Part shown: positions 53,233 to 61,998 of the stretch, in pieces | Position numbering within the stretch: position 1 is the first letter of the stretch | How the letters are laid out: every line of letters begins with the position of its first letter | Assembly (NCBI GenBank): GCA_029260575.1 | Contig: JAJDDB010000028.1 | Location: 45,497 to 109,496, forward strand | Reading direction: 5' to 3' | DNA: 64,000 bases | Source: Phycisphaerales bacterium | GTDB lineage: Bacteria > Planctomycetota > Phycisphaerae > Phycisphaerales > SM1A02 | Made by a program: the position numbers and the translations under genes | The notes under the pieces: generated by a model | Told to the model about the DNA's origin: nothing | The model's input: the letters and a program-made list of their open reading frames with translations, nothing else | Databases searched by the model: none

Positions 53233-54645
53233 ATGCCCGACGCTATGCAATCCGCAACACTCGATGAAGTCTTCGATCGCATCGATACCGACCTCGACGA
53301 TTCCGTGCAGCGACTCTTCGATCTGCTGCGCATTCCCAGCGTCAGCACCGACTCCGCATTCGACAACGACACACGACGCGCTGCCACGTGGTGCGCCGAT
53401 CAACTTTCGGCCATCGGCTTCGACGCCACGGTCCGCGACACAACCGGCCATCCGATCGTCGTCGCGCACCACGCAGGCGAATCCAAGTCTCCACATGTTC
53501 TGTACTACGGCCACTATGACGTGCAGCCGCCGGACCCGCTGGAACTCTGGAAGTCGCCACCATTCGAACCGGTCCTTGCCGAAAGCGCGCACGGTAAAAA
53601 GATCGTCGCCCGCGGCGCTGTCGATGACAAAGGCCAGCTCATGACATTCATCGAAGCATTCCGCGCGTGGAAGGCTGTGCATGGCTCGTTGCCGTTTCCC
53701 GTCTCGATCATGCTCGAAGGTGAAGAAGAGTCTGGCAGCCCGTCGCTCGATGCGTTTCTCGAAGCAAACAAGGACGAATTGCAGGCGGATGTCTGCGTTG
53801 TCTGTGACACCGGCATGTGGGATATCGACACTCCCGCTATCACATACATGCTCCGCGGGTTGCTCTACACTGAAATCACACTGCACGGTCCGACGCACGA
53901 CCTACATTCCGGCATGTATGGTGGTGCGGTGCTCAACCCCATCAATGCACTGACGCGAGTGCTTGCGCAACTGCATGATCATGATGGCAGAATTCAGGTG
54001 CCCGGCTTCTACGATGATGTCCGGGAAATCGGCGAGGCAGAAGCTCAGCAGTGGCGCACTCTCGGCTTTGACGAAGAAGCATTTCTCGGCAGTGCCGGAC
54101 TGAAGACACCTACGGGTGAAGCCGGCCGATCCACACTTGAGCGTACATGGTCGCGCCCGACCTGCGACATCAACGGCATCAAGGGCGGCTACATCGGCGA
54201 AGGCGCCAAGACAGTCATCGGCTCACACGCCACAGCAAAAGTCAGCTTCCGACTTGTTGCAGATCAAGACCCCCAGAAAATTCTCGCCGGCCTCAAGCAA
54301 TTTCTCGATGCGCGCACACCTCCGGACGGACGATGGGAAATCGACAATCACGGCGCAAGCCCGGCGATGCGCGTACCCACCAAATCGCCTTATCTCACTG
54401 CCGCACTTGCCGGCCTCAAACGCGCATACGATCGCGATCCTGTACTCATCGGCACAGGCGGATCCATACCGCTCGTCGGCTCTGTGCAACGCATCCTCGG
54501 TTTCGATTCGCTGCTCGTCGGCTTCGGCCTTGACGACGATGCTGTGCACTCGCCGAACGAGAAATTCGAATTGCGCTGCTACCACGGTGGCATCAAATCG
54601 CATGCCGCAATCATCGCAGAACTCGCACAGTTATCCCGCACCTGA
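53233..54645 (+). CDS. M20-family dipeptidase
   Basis: This 470-aa protein has the M20/M25/M40 zinc motifs: YYGHYDVQP (His/Asp), GAVDDKGQ (Asp), LEGEEESGSP (catalytic and Zn Glu), VCDTG and the lid HDLHSGMYGG; C-terminal KGGYIGEGAKTVIG and PNEKFELRCYHGG. It probably hydrolyses dipeptides such as carnosine-like or other C-terminal dipeptides in the cytoplasm. There is no signal peptide. The frame is clean and full length. Confidence 0.93.
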   Translation: MPDAMQSATLDEVFDRIDTDLDDSVQRLFDLLRIPSVSTDSAFDNDTRRAATWCADQLSAIGFDATVRDTTGHPIVVAHHAGESKSPHVLYYGHYDVQPPDPLELWKSPPFEPVLAESAHGKKIVARGAVDDKGQLMTFIEAFRAWKAVHGSLPFPVSIMLEGEEESGSPSLDAFLEANKDELQADVCVVCDTGMWDIDTPAITYMLRGLLYTEITLHGPTHDLHSGMYGGAVLNPINALTRVLAQLHDHDGRIQVPGFYDDVREIGEAEAQQWRTLGFDEEAFLGSAGLKTPTGEAGRSTLERTWSRPTCDINGIKGGYIGEGAKTVIGSHATAKVSFRLVADQDPQKILAGLKQFLDARTPPDGRWEIDNHGASPAMRVPTKSPYLTAALAGLKRAYDRDPVLIGTGGSIPLVGSVQRILGFDSLLVGFGLDDDAVHSPNEKFELRCYHGGIKSHAAIIAELAQLSRT

Positions 54646-54678
54646 ATCACGCAGTCCACCCGTACCCACCGCCGCAAG

Positions 54679-54732
54679 AAAAGAGGGACAGGCACTCTTT
54701 TTCCAGCGAGAAAGTAGGGACAGGCACTACTT
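54679..54732 (+). repeat. Two REP hairpins 3' of transposase
   Basis: AAAAGAG-GGACAGGCA-CTCTTTT (54679-54701) and AAGTAG-GGACAGGCA-CTACTT (54712-54732). The loop is identical and the stems differ by compensating changes (AGAG/CTCT against AGTAG/CTACT). They lie in the 100 bp after the transposase stop and share their loop with 55478-55503 on the other side. Confidence 0.88.
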
Positions 54733-54760
54733 ATTGACTGCTTATTGTGGCAAACGTTGG

Positions 54761-55441
54761 TCAACCCGGCGACTGCCCGCTCACAGGTCGACCGAGCTTC
54801 GGGGCAGTCAAACTGCGATGAAGCTTCGTTTCGATTCGTCGGATAAATCGATCGCTTCCCAGTGGGCGACCGGTTCGCGTGCGTGTCCGGATCTGTTCAA
54901 CTACACATTCATCGCCTGGGTCTTGAAGAATCTTTCGCCATTGCACAGGTGAGAACCGGCGTCGCCACAGATCCACATCCACGAGACTCAATTGACTCGC
55001 CTCGCCACAGTGAACCGCAGCGCTTGACCACTTGTAGCGCCATGCCTGTCGAACGATCCGTGCCCGCACAGGATTCCGCTCGATATACCGCACCGCTGCA
55101 AGTTCATGCTCTGCATCAAGCACGCAGGAGTAGAATCGATTCTGCCACAGATGACCTACGCGATCATACAGGCGATTGATGTATTGCGTGTACAGCCAAT
55201 GGGCCCGCCCCACCGCCTTGGACAATGCCTCTCTGTCCTTGGGCACTGCAACAAGATGAATGTGGTTGGTCATCAAGCACCACGCCCGCAAACGCACGAA
55301 ATAGCGATCACACTGCGTGCGTAATGTATGAAGGTAGTTCCGTCGATCATCGTCAGTGAAAAAGACATCCTGGCGATTATTGCCACGCTGGATGACGTGG
55401 TGCGGAGCGCCCGGAACAACAACTCTGGCAGCTCGAGCCAT
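54761..55441 (-). CDS. REP-associated tyrosine transposase (RAYT, Y1/IS200-like)
   Basis: From ATG 55441 the protein is 226 aa. It starts MARAARVVVPGAPHHVIQRGNNRQDVFF, the well-known opening of RAYT proteins, and has the HUH motif in LMTNHIHLVAVP and the Y1 catalytic region (YTQYINRLYDRVGHLWQNRFYS). The frame is intact to C-terminal RPLGSDRFIRRIE. An upstream extension to 55495 runs into the hairpin at 55478-55503 and is rejected. RAYTs are single-copy proteins thought to mobilise REP/REPIN elements with matching hairpins; those flanking here (GGACAGGCA loop) are the obvious substrates. Confidence 0.93.
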   Translation of the reverse strand: MARAARVVVPGAPHHVIQRGNNRQDVFFTDDDRRNYLHTLRTQCDRYFVRLRAWCLMTNHIHLVAVPKDREALSKAVGRAHWLYTQYINRLYDRVGHLWQNRFYSCVLDAEHELAAVRYIERNPVRARIVRQAWRYKWSSAAVHCGEASQLSLVDVDLWRRRFSPVQWRKILQDPGDECVVEQIRTRTRTGRPLGSDRFIRRIETKLHRSLTAPKLGRPVSGQSPG

Positions 55442-55477
55442 AATCAAACCATATTCCATCACCACCGCCAACACAAA

Positions 55478-55503
55478 GAAAGTAGGGACAGGCACTACTT
55501 TTC
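55478..55503 (+). repeat. REP hairpin 5' of transposase
   Basis: AAAGTAG-GGACAGGCA-CTACTTT: 7-bp stem (55479-55485 with 55495-55501) and the same 9-nt loop as the hairpins at 54679-54732. It lies 37 bp upstream of the RAYT start and could influence its expression. Confidence 0.88.
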
Positions 55504-55564
55504 TGGCATTCCTTGCTCGTTGCAGGTGCCGGGGCGCCTTGGATGTTGCTGCACCCTGCTCGGT

Positions 55565-55873
55565 TTACGCAGCGACTGCTAGCTCGGCTGCGGTCGAGGC
55601 TGCGGTCTGCTCGGCAGGCTCTTCAACCGCTTCCGCCGACTCGGCCCACGGTTTGCGCAGCAGTCGAGCCATCCGCTGTGCATCGGCGCGCTGTGCTGCC
55701 TGAATAGATGCATGCCGAACATTGCGCACCTGCCTGGCTTCGATCTTCAGCCGCCACAGGCGCATCTCGTGGTCGATATCTGCGCCCATCACCTTCAGGC
55801 ACGCATACAGCATCAGCGCGATCAGACCGCCGATCAGAACCACAGCTTCAACAGGCAAGACAGCCAGCATCAT
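55565..55873 (-). CDS. Small membrane protein, hypothetical
   Basis: The 102-aa protein has one N-terminal helix (LPVEAVVLIGGLIALMLYACLKVM), a positively charged helical middle (HEMRLWRLKIEARQVRNVRHASIQAAQRADAQRMARLL) and an Ala/Glu-rich end. Function unknown. It is upstream of the transposase on the same strand with 123 bp between. Confidence 0.55.
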   Translation of the reverse strand: MMLAVLPVEAVVLIGGLIALMLYACLKVMGADIDHEMRLWRLKIEARQVRNVRHASIQAAQRADAQRMARLLRKPWAESAEAVEEPAEQTAASTAAELAVAA

Positions 55874-56038
55874 GCTGGAGATATCGGTCGAAAATCACGT
55901 CGATTTCAGTTCACCTTCATCGTCTTACGCAACTGATTTCGGCCGTCCCTGCACGGACGGTCGGGCATTTCCTACATGTATATGTACCGACCAGCGGACA
56001 AACGGCGACATGCGGTTTCACCTGATACACTTCAATCC

Positions 56039-58630
56039 ATGCAGCCGCGCCGCAGTCCAGCTCTGCTTCTGGTTCTTGCCGTTCTGGCCGTCAGTTGCCT
56101 TGTGCGCCCGGTCCATGCGCAGGACAACCTCGTCGATGTACAGTTGGATACGTTCGGCACCGGCGCAATCTATCGACCCGGCACAGTCACTGCGGTCCGC
56201 TTGAAACTCACCGCAACCTTCGACGAACCCACGTCCGTGTGGGTGCAGTGGGAAATCCCCAACGTCGATGGCGACACCGCAGAGTACGGCAGAACTATCA
56301 CTCTCAGCCCGGGCCAGGGAAGACTGCTCTGGCTGTATGCACCTGTACCCCCGCAAGCGCTGCCGGGTACAACCTGGCCGGTGCGCGTGTACGCACTAAA
56401 TGACGGAGCGCGCTCGCGCGAACTGGGCGGGACGCGGATCAGTGCAGGCACAGCTGTACGAACCAACGATGCGATGATTGCCATCATCGGCTCGACCGCG
56501 CATCTCGGCCTGCGGCAGTATGCGCAGGCCGGCCTCAACTCTCCGCGCGCGCCGTTTCTCAACGAATTCACTCAGATCGTCAGCAGTATCACGCCGACCG
56601 ATCTTCCTGATCGCTGGGAAGGCTGGAGTGGTTATGAAGCGGTGGTCTGGTCGGATGCGGATCCATCCGGAATTGCATCCGATCAGGCGAACGCACTTCG
56701 TGAATATGTCAGACGCGGTGGGCATTTCATCATCACGCTGCCGCAGGTTGGCAATCCCTGGGCTCTTGGCACTGATGGCCGAACGCTTTTCAGCGATCTG
56801 CTGCCTTCACAAGCACCGCGCAAAGACGAGAACACGTTGCTGTCTGATGTCGTGTCCACGCTTACAAAAGCAGATGATTACAACACGCGCCGTATGCAGG
56901 ATTTTCCGATGGCGGCGCACATCTTCAAAGATCTCAACGGCAGTTTCGATGCCACTGACAATCGCTACGAACCATTGATTGCGCTGCCCGACGGCCGCGT
57001 CATTGTCATCCGCCGAAACTTCGGCCACGGCTGGATCACGCTCATTGGTATCGATCTGGCCTACCGCCGGCTCTACAGCGTGCCGCTTTCCAACGGCGCC
57101 ACCGGGATTCCACAGGCGGATGCATTCTGGAACCGCATCCTTGGCCGCCGGGTTGATACACCAACCGCAGCAGAACTTACTGCGATTCAACAGGAAGAAC
57201 TGCTTTCGGGCAACGTCACCGAAGAATCGAGCCTCGGCCGGGGCACGCTGTTCATGCAGCAGATCAGCATGTCACAGGAAGCGACCATCGGCCTGCTTGC
57301 GGCGCTGCTGCTGTTTGCTGTGTACTGGGTCGTCGCTGGGCCGGGTGGGTTTTATGCGCTCAAGTTCTACAAGCAGGTGAAATTCTCCTGGCTGGCCTTT
57401 GCCGGCGCGGCGGCAATCTTCACCGCAACCGCATGGGGAATCGTCGGCCTCATCCGCCAGAACGATGTTGCGGTCAAACATGTCACCGTGCTTGATCACA
57501 TCTACCGCGGCGACGATCAGCTAAGGCCCGAAGATCCGCAGTATCAGAGAGCTGTCAGTTGGTTCTCCATTCGACTGCCCGGGTATGGACCGATGCGCAT
57601 CACCATCGAGCCGACGGAAACTGATGAAGGAATCATGCGGGACCTGCTGTATTCGTGGACGCCGCCCGGCTTGCCTGTGCAGCAATTTCCAAACACCGAC
57701 CGCTATCGCGTCGAAGTCGGTCGTCAGCCAGCGGCATTCGACACGTACGTCGATCCCAGTAACGAAAGTGATTACGCGCTGCCCGCACGTTCGACAAGCA
57801 CGGTGATGTACGCCAACTGGCTCGGCGGTCTGCAGCCGGAATGGGGCGGCTTGTTCCGCATTCCATCGGATGATCCGATTCGTGTGACGATCGACGCCAC
57901 CGGGCGCGAGACCAGCATTACCGGTTCGATCATTAGCGAACTCCCCGGTGATTTGACCGACATCACGTTCATATGGGTGCTCAACGCTCGGTCACCGCAG
58001 CCGCGCTATCAGGTAAAGGACGGCGTCGAACAGGCATGGGTTCGCCCGCAGAACAGTCAGCGCATGCCCAACCTCGGCGCGATGACCAAAGCTGCGCAAG
58101 TCACCTTCGGTGGGCGCATCGATCTGGCCAAGACGTTTGATACATCGACTGCGGGACGCACACGGCTGGCAAGCAACATCAAACGTACGTACATCGATCC
58201 CTATCTCAATCAGGGATTGATCGGCGGTCCGACCAGTGGAGCGATCGGCAACCGCGATATCACCAACTACATGGAGATGCTCAGCCTCTACAACCAACTT
58301 GACCCGCCCACGTATCTCAAGCGAACCGCAGGTGGCAAGGCGGACGACACCATGATCATCTCACGCGATCTCGGCAGAGAGCTTGATCTGTCGATCTGGC
58401 TCACGCGGCCCTGTCTGATCATTCTCGGATACCTCCGCGATTCAGAATTGCCGATTCCGTTGCGAGTCAATGGGCGCATGCCCGTCACCGAAGGAGATTC
58501 CGTGACGCTGGTACGCTGGATTTATCCATTGCCGATCGAAGAGGAAATCGCATTCTCGAACATATTCACTCCCGAGCAGGACGATCAACTCGACGCTGCT
58601 ACACCTGCGCCCGAGCCGGAGCTACCATGA
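56039..58630 (+). CDS. Large exported membrane protein, DUF4350/GATase-like
   Basis: From ATG 56039 the protein is 863 aa: signal peptide (to about residue 29, RPVHAQ), beta-rich domain (RLKLTATFDEPTSVWVQWEIPNVDG), an alpha/beta part with EYVRRGGHFIITLPQVGNPW and GHGWITLIGIDLAYRR (resembling the glutamine-amidotransferase-like domain of DUF4350 proteins), then two hydrophobic helices (about 418-440 and 455-475), and a long C-terminal periplasmic-like beta region. It precedes an ABC ATPase by 61 bp in the same direction, so the two may form a transporter-linked complex. Function is not known. Confidence 0.75.
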   Translation: MQPRRSPALLLVLAVLAVSCLVRPVHAQDNLVDVQLDTFGTGAIYRPGTVTAVRLKLTATFDEPTSVWVQWEIPNVDGDTAEYGRTITLSPGQGRLLWLYAPVPPQALPGTTWPVRVYALNDGARSRELGGTRISAGTAVRTNDAMIAIIGSTAHLGLRQYAQAGLNSPRAPFLNEFTQIVSSITPTDLPDRWEGWSGYEAVVWSDADPSGIASDQANALREYVRRGGHFIITLPQVGNPWALGTDGRTLFSDLLPSQAPRKDENTLLSDVVSTLTKADDYNTRRMQDFPMAAHIFKDLNGSFDATDNRYEPLIALPDGRVIVIRRNFGHGWITLIGIDLAYRRLYSVPLSNGATGIPQADAFWNRILGRRVDTPTAAELTAIQQEELLSGNVTEESSLGRGTLFMQQISMSQEATIGLLAALLLFAVYWVVAGPGGFYALKFYKQVKFSWLAFAGAAAIFTATAWGIVGLIRQNDVAVKHVTVLDHIYRGDDQLRPEDPQYQRAVSWFSIRLPGYGPMRITIEPTETDEGIMRDLLYSWTPPGLPVQQFPNTDRYRVEVGRQPAAFDTYVDPSNESDYALPARSTSTVMYANWLGGLQPEWGGLFRIPSDDPIRVTIDATGRETSITGSIISELPGDLTDITFIWVLNARSPQPRYQVKDGVEQAWVRPQNSQRMPNLGAMTKAAQVTFGGRIDLAKTFDTSTAGRTRLASNIKRTYIDPYLNQGLIGGPTSGAIGNRDITNYMEMLSLYNQLDPPTYLKRTAGGKADDTMIISRDLGRELDLSIWLTRPCLIILGYLRDSELPIPLRVNGRMPVTEGDSVTLVRWIYPLPIEEEIAFSNIFTPEQDDQLDAATPAPEPELP

Positions 58631-58691
58631 TCGGTCTGTCCACCTGCGGCGTGCGATTCCGACGCCGCCGATCCGAGGGAGCCACGCGCAC

Positions 58692-59639
58692 ATGGCAATG
58701 ATCGAGACAATCAACCTCACCAAAAAGTACGGTGAGCTAGTTGCGCTGAACAACCTCAACCTCACCATTAATGATGGTGATTGCTTCGGTTTCATCGGCC
58801 CCAATGGCGCTGGCAAGACCACCACGATCAAGATTCTCGCGACATTGCTCAAACCAACCTGGGGCGAAGCCCGAATCGACGGCAAAGTCATCGGCTATCA
58901 GAACCCGTTGATACGACCAATTATCGGATACGTACCAGATTTCATGGGCGCATACGATGACATGGTGGTCAGCGAATACCTCGAATTTTTCGCAGCCTGC
59001 TACGGACTGCACGGCAATCAGCGAATGACCGTCGTCCGTGATGTGCTCGATCTCACCGACCTCGCGCACAAAGCAAACGCAGAAGTCAACGGTCTTTCCC
59101 GCGGCATGAGTCAGCGTCTGTCCATTGCCCGCGTCTTGCTGCATGACCCGAAAGTATTACTCCTCGACGAACCTGCCTCCGGCCTGGACCCGCGCGCCCG
59201 AATCGAAATACGAGAACTGCTCAAAGAGCTGCGCCGCATGGGTAAAACCATCGTCATCAGTTCGCACATTCTTCACGAACTGGCAGAACTGTGTAACACC
59301 GTGGGTATCATCGAACAGGGCGAACTCGTCTTCTCCGGCTCCGTCGATGAAATCATGAGCCGCGCTTCAATGGGCAAGGTCGTACACATCATCGTCGATG
59401 AACGCCTTGAAGAAGCTGCGCAACTGCTTGCCACAATCAACGGCATCACCAAAGTCGACGTCACCGCCATCAACGGCAGACCGCGCATCGATGTCACCAT
59501 CGATCTCGACAGCGGTCTTATGGTTTCGGAACTGCCCAATCGCCTCATCACCAAGGGCTTTCGCGTCGCATCACTGCAGGAAGAACAGGTCAACCTCGAG
59601 ACAGCGTTCATGCGCCTCACCAAGGGCCTGGTTTCGTAA
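58692..59639 (+). CDS. ABC transporter ATP-binding protein
   Basis: This 315-aa protein has a Walker A GPNGAGKTTT, signature LSRGMSQRLS, Walker B VLLLDEPASGLDPRARIEI and H-loop VISSHILHELAEL, followed by a 90-residue C-terminal extension as in ABC-2-type (NatA/GldA-like) ATPases. GGGAG precedes the ATG. The partner permease is not in the window: the next gene encodes a PilZ protein. It might work with the membrane protein upstream or with a permease coded elsewhere. Confidence 0.92.
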   Translation: MAMIETINLTKKYGELVALNNLNLTINDGDCFGFIGPNGAGKTTTIKILATLLKPTWGEARIDGKVIGYQNPLIRPIIGYVPDFMGAYDDMVVSEYLEFFAACYGLHGNQRMTVVRDVLDLTDLAHKANAEVNGLSRGMSQRLSIARVLLHDPKVLLLDEPASGLDPRARIEIRELLKELRRMGKTIVISSHILHELAELCNTVGIIEQGELVFSGSVDEIMSRASMGKVVHIIVDERLEEAAQLLATINGITKVDVTAINGRPRIDVTIDLDSGLMVSELPNRLITKGFRVASLQEEQVNLETAFMRLTKGLVS

Positions 59640-59825
59640 ACAACAAAACCCCTTACTCCCCGAAGCCCATCCACGCCGGTGGGTAGCAGCTTTCGTTCGA
59701 TAACTCGAACACACTACTCCTGCGCCACTATTTACCAGCCGCGCCCTCACAACCCGAAACCGACCAACCCGAATCCGCAGTCGCACCTCGACAGCTTCCT
59801 GATCACAGCGCACCCTCCGTGCATC

Positions 59826-60188
59826 ATGATCAATAACCTCCAAAACAGCCCGTTCCATCTCGATGATGTTGATTCAAGCGCCCAGACATGCATCCGCGCG
59901 CAACCGCGCCACACTGCAGCCGCCATCCGCTCAAGCCTCGGCGATGTGCTCGATCTTTCCACAGGCGGCGCACGCATTCTCACGAATGCAGTCCCGCGCT
60001 CACCTGTCGATGTCGAATTCTTCGCAATGAACAAATCCGTCACCGTCCGAGCAAGCATCGCATGGACGCGACACACCGGCAGCGGATTCCAGACCGAGAT
60101 CGGACTCGTCTTCAAGAAACTCACCCGCACGCAGCGCGATACGATCGAATCGCTGTCTCGCGGCAATATGCACCGCGCTCTGCTCTGA
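59826..60188 (+). CDS. PilZ-domain protein (c-di-GMP binding candidate)
   Basis: From ATG 59826 the protein is 120 aa. It has the (D/N)xSxxG motif as DLSTGGARI (about residues 43-51) preceded by an Arg-containing stretch (RAQPRHTAAAIRS) that corresponds to RxxxR poorly: the spacing is altered and the second Arg is not clear. The rest (PVDVEFFAMNKSVTVRASIAWTRHTGSGFQTEIGLVFKKLT) is the PilZ beta barrel. It may bind cyclic di-GMP weakly or not at all. An exopolysaccharide operon in the window suits c-di-GMP control, but no direct link is shown. Confidence 0.78.
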   Translation: MINNLQNSPFHLDDVDSSAQTCIRAQPRHTAAAIRSSLGDVLDLSTGGARILTNAVPRSPVDVEFFAMNKSVTVRASIAWTRHTGSGFQTEIGLVFKKLTRTQRDTIESLSRGNMHRALL

Positions 60189-60220
60189 GCAGGCAGCGCT
60201 CCAACTTGAAGCTCCTCCTC

Positions 60221-60246
60221 AGCACGCCGATCGGCGTGCTTTCTTA
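60221..60246 (+). terminator. Rho-independent terminator of the PilZ gene
   Basis: AGCACGCCGA-TCGGCGTGCT (60221-60240) is a perfect palindrome followed by TTCTT, 33 bp after the PilZ stop. Confidence 0.75.
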
Positions 60247-60267
60247 CGCGCAGGCCCAACGCAATAG

Positions 60268-61149
60268 TCAATCTCCAATCACACCAAGCGCGCGTCTGGT
60301 GAATCGCTGTGCAATGTCGACGCGCCGCCCCGGTTCCGGCCGGCTCTTTCGCTCGGTCGATTCATACAACACCTTTGCACATCGACGACACATGAAACCA
60401 TCCACCGGCGTTTCGTCCAACGCGACGACTCCCACAGCATGCGCCACGGTCCAGATGCGCTGCGGCCAATACAGTTTGTAACACCACCGTACACACTTGG
60501 GGCATTGCAGCAGACCGACATACACCATCCGCACCCCCAGCGGCCGATGCGTCAAACGCACGGCTTGCAACCACTCATCGGGCACACGATGTGTCAGATC
60601 ACGATTGCCTGAACTCCACAGCCCGCTCCAGACATCGCCCGCAGTATCAACAGGCGACCGCGTCCACACGCGCTTCACCGCACGATGCAGATCACGCCCA
60701 TTACCCTTGCAAAATGAGTCAATCACCACCCGCCCTTCACTACGCACAAATCCCAGGCTCTCCTGAGCCTGGGAACACTTCTGTTTCCCTCGCCCCCAGC
60801 GATGCACCGTCGTCCGGTTCACACCAAACAATCGCGCCGCCCGATCAAGAGAAACCCCCGGCCAGGCAATCATTACCGGCGCGCATAACCCGCGCACTGA
60901 TTCCGCATTTAGCTGCACCACCTTCACTGCACATTCCGCCTGATCGGGATCCCATTGCATGTACTGCACAACTTCGGTCTGACAATATGTATCAATCCGC
61001 GTGTCATTGGCCCGCAACACAAGACACCACGACCGCACCGGCCGGGTATACGTGGACTGATGCGCGGTGCGCTGCTGTTTCGCCCGGGTTTTGGGGTTGT
61101 TCTGCAACTCGCGCAGCGCCAGACCAAATTCGATATCGGTTTTGTCCAT
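60268..61149 (-). CDS. HTH and zinc-ribbon protein of unknown function
   Basis: From ATG 61149 (GGAGG 6 nt before) the protein is 293 aa. A helix-turn-helix lies near residues 100-120 (GVSLDRAARLFGVNRTTVHRWGRG). The C-terminal part has CPKC...W (about 217) and CRRC (about 256), suggesting zinc ribbons. No signal peptide. No family was recognised; it may be a DNA-binding regulator or an accessory of mobile DNA. A perfect 10-bp hairpin (TCCCAGGCTC-TCCT-GAGCCTGGGA, 60751-60774) lies inside the coding sequence. It is on the same strand as, and downstream of, the RAYT at 61363 with a REPIN between them. Confidence 0.65.
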   Translation of the reverse strand: MDKTDIEFGLALRELQNNPKTRAKQQRTAHQSTYTRPVRSWCLVLRANDTRIDTYCQTEVVQYMQWDPDQAECAVKVVQLNAESVRGLCAPVMIAWPGVSLDRAARLFGVNRTTVHRWGRGKQKCSQAQESLGFVRSEGRVVIDSFCKGNGRDLHRAVKRVWTRSPVDTAGDVWSGLWSSGNRDLTHRVPDEWLQAVRLTHRPLGVRMVYVGLLQCPKCVRWCYKLYWPQRIWTVAHAVGVVALDETPVDGFMCRRCAKVLYESTERKSRPEPGRRVDIAQRFTRRALGVIGD

Positions 61150-61292
61150 GTCGGGCCTCCATAGAAGGCCCGATGGTTTGTCTTTGCGCGCGCAGAACAG
61201 TCGCCCCACCGCATTCCACATTCAGATTCCTTCAAATGCGCGCATACGCGCGCCTTGATTTCACACACTCAGGCGCGCACAAACCCACTTCA

Positions 61293-61371
61293 GGCGGCTG
61301 AAGCCGCCGAACCACCTTGAATCCGTTCAATCGCTTCGCAGACACCGGTCGGCCAGGCCGCTTCAGCGGCC
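61293..61371. repeat. REPIN, 3' side of second transposase
   Basis: GGCGGC-TGAA-GCCGCC (61293-61308) and GGCCGC-TTCA-GCGGCC (61356-61371) form two perfect 6-bp hairpins with complementary tetraloops, arranged about 47 bp apart. The stop codon TGA of the adjacent gene (61363-61365 on the minus strand) lies in the loop of the second hairpin. A very similar pair lies at 61999-62097. Confidence 0.85.
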
Positions 61372-61974
61372 ACGTTCATACCGCTTGTACGGCACGTCTT
61401 CCATAAACGCGTTCATCGCCAGCGCCCGTTTCAGGGCCTCCTCCATACCACCCGCGATGCGTGTGTGCGCATAGGTTCGCCAGTCCATGCACACGCCATG
61501 TCGCACGCCCTGTATCTGCGTGTACCGGTACGCCCGACGGAACTGCTTCTCGTCGCGGATACAGCCATCGAAATATTCCTGCCCATGCGCATCACGCCAG
61601 AACTTTGGTCTTCGCTCAAGACTCTGCGATTCCAATACATCGTTCACGAGTTTGGCGACTGAACCGTGCAACCCCTGCATCATCTTCTTCAAATTCGTGC
61701 CGATCTGAATGTACCCCAGCGTGTGATAGTGGTTGTCAAGCAGTGAAGTAATCCACGGCTCGAAGCCGGCTTGGATTGTGTAATATTCAAACCGATCCCA
61801 GAAGATCGCTTTCGCCTGTTCGGATTCAAGCGCAGGAAACTGCTCGCGACACCGCGCTGTGATGAAACACACCTGGTTGTTCACATACCAGTGTTCAAAG
61901 CGATGCCGACCGGCTGAATCGGTGCCCAGGTCAGCTCCGCGCCCGGACTTGCGTATGCGCTTGGGCCCCGCCAT
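61363..61974 (-). CDS. REP-associated transposase, second type (Y1-like)
   Basis: This 203-aa protein has FITARCREQFPALESEQAKAIFWDRFEYYTIQAGFEPWITSLLDNHYHTLGYIQIG; the HYH is the HUH-type metal motif, and a Tyr-containing helix (RAYRYTQIQGVRHG) could hold the nucleophile. It clearly differs from the RAYT at 54761 (no PGAPHHV...RGNN start). Intact frame. It is flanked on both sides by REPIN-like pairs with GGCGGC/GGCCGC hairpins, so it is very likely the transposase for them. The start has no good SD. Confidence 0.8.
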   Translation of the reverse strand: MAGPKRIRKSGRGADLGTDSAGRHRFEHWYVNNQVCFITARCREQFPALESEQAKAIFWDRFEYYTIQAGFEPWITSLLDNHYHTLGYIQIGTNLKKMMQGLHGSVAKLVNDVLESQSLERRPKFWRDAHGQEYFDGCIRDEKQFRRAYRYTQIQGVRHGVCMDWRTYAHTRIAGGMEEALKRALAMNAFMEDVPYKRYERGR

Positions 61975-61998
61975 GCACGCATCGTACTGATCGCACCC

